A stretch of DNA of 64,000 nt from an uncultured Eubacteriales bacterium (GTDB lineage: Bacteria > Bacillota > Clostridia > Oscillospirales > CAG-272), in contig CAKSLU010000004.1 in NCBI GenBank assembly GCA_934474225.1, forward strand, positions 1-64,000. Reading direction: 5' to 3'. Below the pieces are notes generated by a model. That model made no database searches. It was not told where the DNA came from and saw only the letters and a program-made list of their open reading frames with translations. Below are positions 25,695 to 33,529 of this stretch, in pieces (position 1 is the stretch's first letter; every line of letters begins with the position of its first letter). Made by a program: the position numbers and the translations under genes.

Positions 25695-25985
25695 TCAAAG
25701 CATCAGCAGCCCCTCCGGCGCATAGGTCGGCTTGGCGCCGACATGCTCGACGCGATTTTGATAATTGTTGCCGAGGTTGTAAAAGCGCAGACTGTCCTTT
25801 TCCGAGTCAATCAGCCCTTCCAGACGATGCTTGACCATGCGATACTGTGCCGCATCCAGCACGCACTCGAACACACTGTTCTGCACGCGCTGCCCGTAAT
25901 CGCGGCACTCGCTTGCCACCTTGCGCAAGCGCTTTCTGCCGCTGGCATCCTCGGTGTTGACATCATAAGTAATCAGTACCAGCAT
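25695..25985 (-). CDS. cas2: CRISPR-associated endonuclease Cas2 (I-C)
   Basis: The 96-residue protein starts MLVLITYDVNTED, with the conserved Asp of the ferredoxin-like first strand, followed by RVQNSVFECVLDAAQYRMVK, typical of I-C Cas2. The ATG at 25985 follows a GAAGTGAGG site; longer forms in the same frame would run into cas1. It is the structural partner of Cas1 in spacer integration. Last gene of the cas operon, next to the leader. Confidence 0.95.
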   Translation of the reverse strand: MLVLITYDVNTEDASGRKRLRKVASECRDYGQRVQNSVFECVLDAAQYRMVKHRLEGLIDSEKDSLRFYNLGNNYQNRVEHVGAKPTYAPEGLLML

Positions 25986-25992
25986 AATAGCC

Positions 25993-27024
25993 TCACTTCC
26001 ACAAAAACGGCGGATACGCATCCATATCGCCGCGCAGCATGCGCGCCAGCAAAAGCGCCTGTATATGCGGCACAAGCCCCCACGGCAGCTTTTCGCCGAG
26101 GAACGGATGCGTGATGGTCTCGTCCCGCCGCTTCTTCCACGCGGTGAAAAATGCGCGCCGCCCGGCATCGTTCAGCATGACCGCACCACTGTCGCTTTTG
26201 TCAAAATGCTCGGCGGCAAAAATGCGATTGTTGATGCCGGTGAGGACAAAGCGGTCCGCCAGGAGCGGACGCAGCTCCTCCATCAAATCCAGCGCCAGCG
26301 ATTTGCGCCCCGGCCGGTCGGTGTGCAGCATGCCGACGCAGGGGTCAAGCCCGACGCCTTCCAGCGCAGCAGCGCATTCGCTTGCCAGCAAACTGTACGC
26401 AAAGGACAGCAGCGCATTGACATTGTCGAGCGGCGGTCGGCGGCTGCGCACCGTGAAACGAAACGCAGCGTCCTGCCGCAGAATCAGCTCGTCAAACACC
26501 GAGAAATACAGGCTTGCCGCCTCGCCCTCGATGCCGCGCAGCGCATCCGCATCGGCGCACGCCAAAGCGGCGTCGATGGCACGGCGAATCTGCGCCGAAA
26601 CGGTTTTCAGCTGCTCGGCATCCACCGAAAGCGCATGGTCGCGCGCGCCGCGCTCCAACACCCAGCGTGCATTGTACAGCTTGCCGACGATAAAATTCTG
26701 TGCAATCGCGAGGCTCTGCGCCGCATCGTCGGCAATGCGGTACTGCCGACGCCGCAAGAGCACATTGCCCGTCTCCATCCCGGATGCGCGCGCCAGAAAC
26801 CGCCCGCGCGGCGAAAAGAAGGTCAACTCAATCTGCATCTGCGCACATTTGCCCATCAGCGCAGGGCTTGCGCCCATGTAGGAAAAGCAAGTGATCTGCG
26901 AAAGGCTGTGCAGCGGGAACCGCCCGATTTCGTCGCCCTCTTTTTTGACCACTGCATTTTCGCCGTCCAGCGTCAGATACGCCTCGGGCGTAAGGACATA
27001 CAAAGCGTTCAAAAGGTGCTTCAT
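25993..27024 (-). CDS. cas1: CRISPR-associated integrase Cas1 (I-C)
   Basis: The 343-residue protein starts MKHLLNALYVLTPEAYLTLD. Metal-binding residues of the helical integrase domain lie in EGEAASLYF (Glu), VGMLHTDRPGRKSLALDLME (His, Asp) and nearby; length is normal. It catalyses insertion of new spacers with Cas2. Its ATG overlaps the cas4 stop (ATGA), and cas2 follows 7 bases after its stop. Nothing looks inactivated. Confidence 0.96.
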   Translation of the reverse strand: MKHLLNALYVLTPEAYLTLDGENAVVKKEGDEIGRFPLHSLSQITCFSYMGASPALMGKCAQMQIELTFFSPRGRFLARASGMETGNVLLRRRQYRIADDAAQSLAIAQNFIVGKLYNARWVLERGARDHALSVDAEQLKTVSAQIRRAIDAALACADADALRGIEGEAASLYFSVFDELILRQDAAFRFTVRSRRPPLDNVNALLSFAYSLLASECAAALEGVGLDPCVGMLHTDRPGRKSLALDLMEELRPLLADRFVLTGINNRIFAAEHFDKSDSGAVMLNDAGRRAFFTAWKKRRDETITHPFLGEKLPWGLVPHIQALLLARMLRGDMDAYPPFLWK

Positions 27025-27689
27025 GCGTCTTCCCTCCCGACCGTCTCCCGAATATAGGCAGCGACATCCCGCTCTTTGCACAGCGCAGGCAGGCAAATAT
27101 CCTTCATGGAGCAGGCACGGCAGAACCGCCCGGTCTTGACCCGCGGCGTGTAGCCGCGGCGCATGTAGGCATGCATCTCCCCGACGGCAGCGCAGGCGGC
27201 ATCCCGCAACACTGCGTCGATTGCGACCGCTTCCCGCCGCCGCACCTCGCCGTAGTAGAGGTACCCGCTGTCGATCCGACAGCCGAGCATCTCCTCCAGG
27301 CACATCGCCTCGAGACAGAGCTGCAACTTGTCCGCCTCGCCGGCGGCAGCGGCGGTGCCGCTCTTGTATTCCACCGGCGTCGGCAGCCACAGCCCATCGT
27401 AGTTCCGCAGACGCACACCGTCCGCGCCGCGGCGAAACTCCACGACATCGCATTCGCCGCTGATGCCAAGCGTCGCGGAAAAGACGCGCAGTCCGCGCAC
27501 GGTCACGAGGTCGCCGCGTTTCTCGGAAAGCCCGGCATCATGCGCCCGCTCGTGCAAGATGGCGCCGCCGACCGTGCGCGCATTCTCCGCCCATTGCCCC
27601 TCAATGTGAATCAGTGCCCACTGGCGGCAGCAAAAGGCAAAGTGTTGGATACCGCTGATTTGCAGATAGTCTTCCTCGGCGTATGCCAT
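27021..27689 (-). CDS. cas4: CRISPR-associated exonuclease Cas4 (I-C)
   Basis: The 222-residue RecB-like nuclease has the iron-sulfur cysteines (FCCRQW and the C-terminal C-x2-C-x5-C-x3-C cluster CRACSMKDICLPALC). Nuclease motifs are ISGECDVVEF and PVEYKSG with the catalytic Asp/Glu/Lys, plus QLCLEAMCLEE. It trims prespacers and selects those with a correct PAM for Cas1-Cas2. Start codon overlaps the cas7 stop (TAATG). Complete. Confidence 0.95.
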   Translation of the reverse strand: MAYAEEDYLQISGIQHFAFCCRQWALIHIEGQWAENARTVGGAILHERAHDAGLSEKRGDLVTVRGLRVFSATLGISGECDVVEFRRGADGVRLRNYDGLWLPTPVEYKSGTAAAAGEADKLQLCLEAMCLEEMLGCRIDSGYLYYGEVRRREAVAIDAVLRDAACAAVGEMHAYMRRGYTPRVKTGRFCRACSMKDICLPALCKERDVAAYIRETVGREDA

Positions 27690-28606
27690 TATGCCATGCG
27701 GGTGACCGTAACGCCGGCAGGAACGGCAGCTTCATCCACGCTGACCTTGTAGTCCGCGTATGCGCGCGGCGGCTTTTCCGCATCAATGCGCTCGACCTTG
27801 ACCGTGTCAAACAGCTTGTACGCAGGCGCATTGCCGAGCTCGCTGTCATGCTTGAAAACGATCAGTTCACGCACAGCCATTTTGCCACGCGCAGCGGAAT
27901 GGTCGCATTCAAACATGTTCAGAATTGCCTGCCAGAGCAGCGCGAGGTCATCCTCGGAGAATCCGGTCGTCTTGCGGGCAAGATTTGCCGAAACATAACC
28001 CTCCGCGCGATAGAGCCCGTAGGGGACGACATACTTTCTGCCCATCTCGGTGTTCTTCTTTTCGGCATCCGCCTCGGTGGTGATCGCCGTGCGCGTAATC
28101 GTCAGCTCCTGCGGCACGATGGGGTCGATGCTGCGGGCAAAGGACAACTGCACCGGACCGCGCACCTGCCCACAGTTGAGCGCGCCCTTGACGCAGGTGG
28201 TCAGCACCGCACCGAAGGTGCGGATGTCGAAGAACTCGCCGCAGAGATAGTCTCTGACCAGCGTATCCACATCGACACCCTTCGCCTTCACCGTCTTAAT
28301 TCTCTTTTTGAGGTCCTCTTTCTCCATATCGGCGGCATTGTCAATGCCGACCTTGGTGAATGCCTCGCCCTCACTGCGGTTGAGCGGCACATTCTCCTTG
28401 ATGAAGATGCGGTGCCCCGCCTCATCCTCTTTTGCCGTCTCTACATAGTTGCGGATCTTGCGCTTGAGGCAGACATCGGTCACAATACCGTAGCCGGTCT
28501 CGGGGTCGATGCGCGGCATATTGCCCGCATCGGGGTCGCCGTTGGGATTGCCGTTCTCGCAGTCAAACAGGACAACAAATTCGTAACGATTCTTGATAGC
28601 TTCCAT
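27689..28606 (-). CDS. cas7: Cascade backbone protein Cas7 (Csd2, I-C)
   Basis: The 305-residue protein has the I-C Csd2 signature FVVLFDCENGNPNGDPDAGN near the N-terminus and RTFGAVLTT and VRGPVQLSFARSIDPI in the RAMP core. Several copies bind along the crRNA to form the Cascade filament. It begins two bases after the cas8c stop, behind GGAGAA, and is coupled to cas4. Length and motifs are normal. Confidence 0.95.
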   Translation of the reverse strand: MEAIKNRYEFVVLFDCENGNPNGDPDAGNMPRIDPETGYGIVTDVCLKRKIRNYVETAKEDEAGHRIFIKENVPLNRSEGEAFTKVGIDNAADMEKEDLKKRIKTVKAKGVDVDTLVRDYLCGEFFDIRTFGAVLTTCVKGALNCGQVRGPVQLSFARSIDPIVPQELTITRTAITTEADAEKKNTEMGRKYVVPYGLYRAEGYVSANLARKTTGFSEDDLALLWQAILNMFECDHSAARGKMAVRELIVFKHDSELGNAPAYKLFDTVKVERIDAEKPPRAYADYKVSVDEAAVPAGVTVTRMA

Positions 28607-28608
28607 GG

Positions 28609-28986
28609 TCAGTTCTCCTCCGTCATTTCGGTTGTATTTTTCTTTTCAAATCTTTTTTGGGTCTGATGATAGTAGCCGAGGATAAATGCGCCCTGCTCTT
28701 CCAGCGAGAGCGTCTTCGGGAATGCGGTTTCCAGTCGTGCGGTCAACTCGCCGATCTGCTTGCTGTAGTTGACGGCGAGACCGCCGTCAATCTTTTTCAA
28801 ATGGCTGTTTGCCAGCTTCAGCAGAATCGGGAATACAGCCGCCGGGGTTGCGCATGCAGAGTTGAAATACTTGTCCTTGATTGTCGTGTTGATGTCACGA
28901 TTTGCTGTTAACTGCACCGCCTCGAGGGTGGAGAACAGCCGCCCCAGCACATACGGGGTGTAGTTGCTTGCCTCATTCAATGCCAT
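28609..28986 (-). CDS. cas11c: Predicted Cas11c small subunit, internal start within cas8c
   Basis: In frame within cas8c, the minus strand has a perfect AAGGAGG (28995-29001), an 8-base spacer and ATG at 28986. It predicts a separate 125-residue protein, MALNEASNYTPYVLGRLFST... to the cas8c stop, all helical. In studied type I-C systems the small subunit Cas11c is made by exactly such internal initiation at the 3' end of cas8c and is needed for stable Cascade. The optimal ribosome site inside a coding region is strong evidence that this happens here too; protein data are needed for proof. Confidence 0.82.
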   Translation of the reverse strand: MALNEASNYTPYVLGRLFSTLEAVQLTANRDINTTIKDKYFNSACATPAAVFPILLKLANSHLKKIDGGLAVNYSKQIGELTARLETAFPKTLSLEEQGAFILGYYHQTQKRFEKKNTTEMTEEN

Positions 28987-30423
28987 TGTCGATGCCTCCT
29001 TGATATATGTATAATCTTTTCTGTGTTTGGTGTTACGCAACAGATAGCCCTTGACAATGGCTGCCTTGCCGCGCGTGATGTCGTGCTCGGCGCGGATGCG
29101 CAGCAGGGTTTGCCTGTACAGTGTCTCGGGATAGCGTCCGCCCGTGAGCACGGCGCGGAGCGTGTCGCTAATCAACTGCGATGAAAGATCTGTGCCCTTT
29201 GCGTCTTTGCCTTTTGCGCCTTTGCTTTTTACTTCTTTACCTTTTTTATTATTGTCTTTTGCTTTCGGATTGACCGTCTCGCGGAGCAGTGCCCAAAGCG
29301 GAATATCTACCACTTTGCTACGGTTATCTGGCACGACTGCAATGTCGTCATAATGCTGCTTGATCTTGCCAATTACATCGCCGAAGCTACTTTGTTGGAA
29401 AAAGCGCACAGACAAGCGTCCCGCATGCGACGATAAACCAAGTAGATAAAAGCGCATGTCCGGGGAAAGTTTGCTCTCGGCAAATTCTGTGGATTTACCG
29501 TCCGCGATATTTTGCAAAATCGAATGTAGCTCCGCATCCGTCACCCGGTCGTCGCTGCCCGCAAAGCACTGATCCATCACACCCTGATAGGCAGGTTCGG
29601 CATCCTCGGCAAAGTAAACAACGGTCATATCACCGATATCCTGTTTGTGGTTCTTATCCCCTGTTAGAGAATTGAGAGCCGAAGTATAAGCGAACGCTGT
29701 GTGCTTCCCCATTGGCGCGTTGAGGTTCTGCTTACGGCAAAAAGATTCAAATGCTTTGACATTGAAAGACACGAGCGCTGCACCGGAAGGCTGCGCACCC
29801 TTCACATTTTTAATTGCAGGATGTGTCTTCTCCGGGACGACGATCTCTCCGGTCACCACATCCACAAAGGTTTTGCCGCTCTTTTTTTTGCCGTAATGTA
29901 CATCCCATGCGGCACATAGCTCCGGGAACTCGCCCGGGAAGTGACCATGATACAAGAATGTCAGATTGACGTCATTCAGCAGATCGTCCATGCAGCCGTC
30001 CGGTAGCTGTGCCGCGATTGCCATCGGGTCACAGGCGGCAAAATACGCTTTGATGGCCTCGGCAACCGGCGTATGCACATCGGCGAGCAGACCGTCGTGT
30101 AATTCTTTTGCCGTGGCAAAACGCTTGGCGGTTTTGCCGCCGTCCTCCTTGGTCTGCACGCCGAGCAGGTATTCGGCGTTTTCCCACAGAAAATTGGAGC
30201 GTTCCCCGCTCGTTTTTTTAACGGGCGCGGGCAATAAAACCTCTCGCGGGAGCTGTTTCTTGCCGTCCGGGCTCTCGGTCTTGAGCGGCAGGATGCTGAG
30301 GACACTGCCGTTATCGTCAATCTCAACCGCCCATGAGATCTTCGCCTTCGCCCAGCCGGGCTTGGAAATCTCGCCGCGCGCGGCGAGCTTGTTGTAGTAC
30401 GCAACCAGCGCTTGCAAAATCAT
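28609..30423 (-). CDS. cas8c: Cascade large subunit Cas8c (Csd1, I-C)
   Basis: The 604-residue protein starts MILQALVAYYNKLAARGEI, typical of Csd1, and contains the conserved core VSFNVKAFESFCRKQNLNAP and MTVVYFAEDAEPAY. A lysine-rich, low-complexity insertion (NKKGKEVKSKGAKGKDAKGT) lies near residue 400. It recognises the PAM and target in the type I-C Cascade. Its start overlaps the cas5 stop (ATGA). The last 125 codons contain an internal ribosome site and ATG that should also produce Cas11c. Confidence 0.95.
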   Translation of the reverse strand: MILQALVAYYNKLAARGEISKPGWAKAKISWAVEIDDNGSVLSILPLKTESPDGKKQLPREVLLPAPVKKTSGERSNFLWENAEYLLGVQTKEDGGKTAKRFATAKELHDGLLADVHTPVAEAIKAYFAACDPMAIAAQLPDGCMDDLLNDVNLTFLYHGHFPGEFPELCAAWDVHYGKKKSGKTFVDVVTGEIVVPEKTHPAIKNVKGAQPSGAALVSFNVKAFESFCRKQNLNAPMGKHTAFAYTSALNSLTGDKNHKQDIGDMTVVYFAEDAEPAYQGVMDQCFAGSDDRVTDAELHSILQNIADGKSTEFAESKLSPDMRFYLLGLSSHAGRLSVRFFQQSSFGDVIGKIKQHYDDIAVVPDNRSKVVDIPLWALLRETVNPKAKDNNKKGKEVKSKGAKGKDAKGTDLSSQLISDTLRAVLTGGRYPETLYRQTLLRIRAEHDITRGKAAIVKGYLLRNTKHRKDYTYIKEASTMALNEASNYTPYVLGRLFSTLEAVQLTANRDINTTIKDKYFNSACATPAAVFPILLKLANSHLKKIDGGLAVNYSKQIGELTARLETAFPKTLSLEEQGAFILGYYHQTQKRFEKKNTTEMTEEN

Positions 30424-31079
30424 CGGTACACCTCCGCATCCGTGAGGTCGAGGACCCCGTTTTTCAGCACGGCGCGGAAGAACATCGGCTTGATGTCCTC
30501 CGGGTCGCTGTAGTCCATGTCATAGAGCATGAAACCGAGGTCTTTCTCACTGTCCGGGTAAGCCGTCGGGATGTCGCCGCCCTCCCACAGGCGGAACGCC
30601 GCGGGGAACTCCCGCGTGCCGAAGCAAGGCTGATGATAGCACTGCCCGTTTTGCGCACGGCGGTGGAACATCTCGCAGAACTTTCCCGCATTGTCGGTGG
30701 GGTTGGCTTTTTCCGTCATCTCAAAATGCGTCTCGATCACATATCGGACATGGCGCAATACCATCGCGGTCCGCTGTTCCGTACGATGCTCTTTGCAGCA
30801 ATAATAAAGACTGTCTTCTTTCCCTTTCCGCACGGCTGTGCGGACGATATTCCCGCTAATTTTATCCGGAACCTCGTTGCGGCAGATGTTGGAAAAGCAG
30901 ATCGGACTCATCACATAGATGCGGTCAACCTTCCAGCGCATGCCCGGATGCCAGAAAATTGCTTCCAGGATTCCGCGCGCCGCGCTTGGCGTCATCACAT
31001 CGTAACTCACACGCTCCGCCTTCATTTCGGGGCGTGTGAACAGCGCGTAATCGCCGAAAACTTCAAGTTTGAATGACAC
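30420..31079 (-). CDS. cas5c: crRNA-processing endonuclease Cas5 (Cas5d, I-C)
   Basis: Start chosen at GTG 31079, with AAGGAG 8 bases upstream, giving SFKLEVFGDYALFTRPEMKA, the usual I-C Cas5 N-terminus; a TTG at 31097 lies upstream of that site. The product is 219 residues. In type I-C this protein replaces Cas6 and cuts pre-crRNA at the repeat hairpin. Family motifs SYDVMTPSAARGILEAIFW and FREFP-type GTREFPAAFRLWEGG are intact. Stop overlaps the cas8c start. Confidence 0.95.
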   Translation of the reverse strand: MSFKLEVFGDYALFTRPEMKAERVSYDVMTPSAARGILEAIFWHPGMRWKVDRIYVMSPICFSNICRNEVPDKISGNIVRTAVRKGKEDSLYYCCKEHRTEQRTAMVLRHVRYVIETHFEMTEKANPTDNAGKFCEMFHRRAQNGQCYHQPCFGTREFPAAFRLWEGGDIPTAYPDSEKDLGFMLYDMDYSDPEDIKPMFFRAVLKNGVLDLTDAEVYR

Positions 31080-31111
31080 GCTCGTCACTCCTTTCAATAT
31101 TTATATCATTT

Positions 31112-33214
31112 TTATGCAAAATTTGCTTTGGTTGCTTCGGATAAGGTAAACCCGGTCTCGGGATTGTAGCAATCCGGGTCGAGGAGGAGCGCGCCGTTCT
31201 CGCAGAGCGTCTCCGCCTTGCCCCGCGCAATAAGGTCTGCTACAGTGCGCTGTGGGAGCGCTACGGCAAAGGGCGCTGCGGCGCGAAAAAGGGTGCGGCT
31301 GCGCTCCCCGGCACGCAAGCGCGAAAGATACGCATCGCCGCCGTCGCCGGGGATGTACAGGCTTGCATCCGCCTCGCCGTCAATCAGCCGAAAGGCGTCC
31401 GAAACGGTGCGAAACGCCAGCTTGCGCACGCCGTCAAGAATCTCCTTGCGGTCCAGCGCCTGCGCGTCCTTCAGCGTGTACAGCAAAAAATCAAAATAAT
31501 CCCGGACAGCCGCCGCGGACGCAAGCGCATCCGGATGTGCCGCGATCATCCGCTCGGCAGCGGCAATATTCTGCGCCAGCCGCCGCGGCGCGGACGCCTC
31601 CGGTACAAACACATGCACCACGCTGTCCGCCGCCGCGACCCTGCCCTCGCGGTTGCAGCGCCCGCCCGCCTGCACGATGGAGTCAAGCCCCGCAATCGCG
31701 CGGTACACGCAGGGGAAGTCCAGGTCCACGCCCGCCTCCACCAGACTGGTGGAGACCACGCGGCAGACCTTGCCGTCCGACAGCCGCTGCCGAATCGTCT
31801 CCAATGCCGCGCCGCGGTCATGCGGCGTCAGCAGGGTCGTCAGGCAATAGCTGCCCTCTTGCGGCAGCGCCGCATACAGGCTCTGCGCCTCGGCGCGGTT
31901 GTTGACGATGCAGAGCACGCGCGGCGTGTCCAAGAGGCGCGCCGCAAGGGCTTCGTCCGAAAGCGCGCCGTCAAAGCGATAGGTCACGCGACGGAACACC
32001 GCTGCATCAGCATAAGTCGGCGGGCAAAGCTCCCGGACGTCCGCCGACGGCGCAAACTCCGCAATCAGGGGACCGAGCGAGGGCTGCGTCGCCGTGCAGA
32101 GCACCGCCGTGCAGCCGAAATGTTCGGTCAGCGTGCAGATGCCGGACACGCAGGGGCGCAGATAAGTCGTCGGCAGCATCTGCGCCTCGTCAAAGACGAT
32201 CACGCTGCCGCAGACATGGTGCATCTTGCGCGCCCGCGACGGTTTTGCACTGTAAAGCGACTCAAAAAACTGCACTGCCGTGGTCAGAATGATCGGCGCA
32301 TCCCAGCGTTCGGAGACAAAGGCGTTTGCATCGGTGTCCCCGTCCGCCTTCAGTTCGGCGGCGGAATAGTGCAGCCGCACATTTTCTTCGCCGAAAACCG
32401 CTTTGAAGACCTTCCCGGTCTGCTCGAGAATACTGCAATACGGAATTACATAAATCACGCGCCGCATGCCGTGCACCTGCGCGTGCCGCAGGGCAAACGC
32501 CATGGAGGTGAGCGTTTTGCCGCCGCCCGTCGGCACCGTCAGCGAAAAGAGTCCGCGCCGCGCATCCGCGCCCGCCAAGACGGACGCGCGGATTTGGTTG
32601 CGCAGCCGGTCAAGCTCACCCCGTTCCGCAAATCCGGCAAAGTGTGCGTCCAACCGGGCGGCAAGCGTATCGACAGAGGCGTACTGACGCTCGGTTTCGC
32701 CGCCCGTGTCGCTCCAGTCCGCATCCACAAGACAGGAAAACAGCATTTGCGTATAGGCATACATCGCTGCGGGCGATGTACGGAACGGCGGAGACGGCGG
32801 CAGCGCGGGCAAGGTCACCTCGCGCCGATATGCCGAAAAATCCGGCAGTGTCGCGCGATAGGCAGCCGACATTCTGCCGAGCAGCGTGCTGTCCGTGTCA
32901 TAGCGCGTGCCGAGGTCGGGCAGCCCTGCATGATGCCCCGCAACAGCAAACGCCGTCGGTGCTACGCGCGCGTCAAACGCAGTCACCGCGCCCGCCGTGG
33001 CATGGTCCGCCTGCACAGGCGCGCCGCTGAGCCGACGCTGAAACACATCGCTGTATTTGCCGATGTCGTGAAGCATACCCGCATACGCGCCCTCCGCCGC
33101 CGCATCAAATGCCGCCGCATAGCGCGCGGCAAGCGCCGAAACATTTTGCAGATGCGCAAGGAGAAGCTGCCCGCCCGGATGCGCGTCATTCGGACTGTGT
33201 GCAAAATAGTTCAC
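31112..33214 (-). CDS. cas3: CRISPR-associated helicase-nuclease Cas3 (I-C)
   Basis: GTG start at 33214, about 25 bases after the predicted transcription start; 700 residues. The N-terminal HD nuclease has YFAHSPND, MLHDIGK, DHATAG and GHHAG. The helicase has Walker A PTGGGKT, DEAQ box VFDEAQM, motif III TATQ and motif VI QAGGRCNREG. Both activities appear intact. It unwinds and degrades DNA marked by Cascade. First gene of the cas operon, followed 32 bp later by cas5. Confidence 0.96.
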   Translation of the reverse strand: MNYFAHSPNDAHPGGQLLLAHLQNVSALAARYAAAFDAAAEGAYAGMLHDIGKYSDVFQRRLSGAPVQADHATAGAVTAFDARVAPTAFAVAGHHAGLPDLGTRYDTDSTLLGRMSAAYRATLPDFSAYRREVTLPALPPSPPFRTSPAAMYAYTQMLFSCLVDADWSDTGGETERQYASVDTLAARLDAHFAGFAERGELDRLRNQIRASVLAGADARRGLFSLTVPTGGGKTLTSMAFALRHAQVHGMRRVIYVIPYCSILEQTGKVFKAVFGEENVRLHYSAAELKADGDTDANAFVSERWDAPIILTTAVQFFESLYSAKPSRARKMHHVCGSVIVFDEAQMLPTTYLRPCVSGICTLTEHFGCTAVLCTATQPSLGPLIAEFAPSADVRELCPPTYADAAVFRRVTYRFDGALSDEALAARLLDTPRVLCIVNNRAEAQSLYAALPQEGSYCLTTLLTPHDRGAALETIRQRLSDGKVCRVVSTSLVEAGVDLDFPCVYRAIAGLDSIVQAGGRCNREGRVAAADSVVHVFVPEASAPRRLAQNIAAAERMIAAHPDALASAAAVRDYFDFLLYTLKDAQALDRKEILDGVRKLAFRTVSDAFRLIDGEADASLYIPGDGGDAYLSRLRAGERSRTLFRAAAPFAVALPQRTVADLIARGKAETLCENGALLLDPDCYNPETGFTLSEATKANFA

Positions 33215-33245
33215 GGATTGTCCCCGCCTTTCTTTTGGTAATTTG

Positions 33246-33274
33246 AGTATACAATGAATTGGATATGTTTTCAA
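33246..33274 (-). promoter_or_regulatory. Promoter of the cas operon
   Basis: Minus strand -35 TTGAAA (33269-33274), 17-bp spacer, -10 TATACT (33246-33251), directly upstream of cas3. The rest of 33215-33529 is AT-rich with no gene seen. Confidence 0.75.
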
Positions 33275-33529
33275 GGCTCTTCTCGACATAAAGCAAGAAA
33301 ATGTGACATTCTTTAACATAACTTAGCCACGCACATTTTTCCTTTTTCAAGATGATTATAGCGCGCGTGCTGTACGATAAAGCGGACAGCATAGGGGGCT
33401 ATGATAAAATATCTGCTTTTTCGGGCGGAGGCGGGTTTTGCAGAAATTGACCGAACCCGGACTGCATCTGTCTTTTATTTCGGCGCGGGGTCTGCTATCC
33501 TTGAGACAGAAAGACACAGGAGGCAGACC

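Noticed and set aside
33281..33360. Additional small gene upstream of cas3
   Set aside because: The frame only extends cas3 upstream past its own promoter; the GTG at 33214 fits the predicted transcription start.
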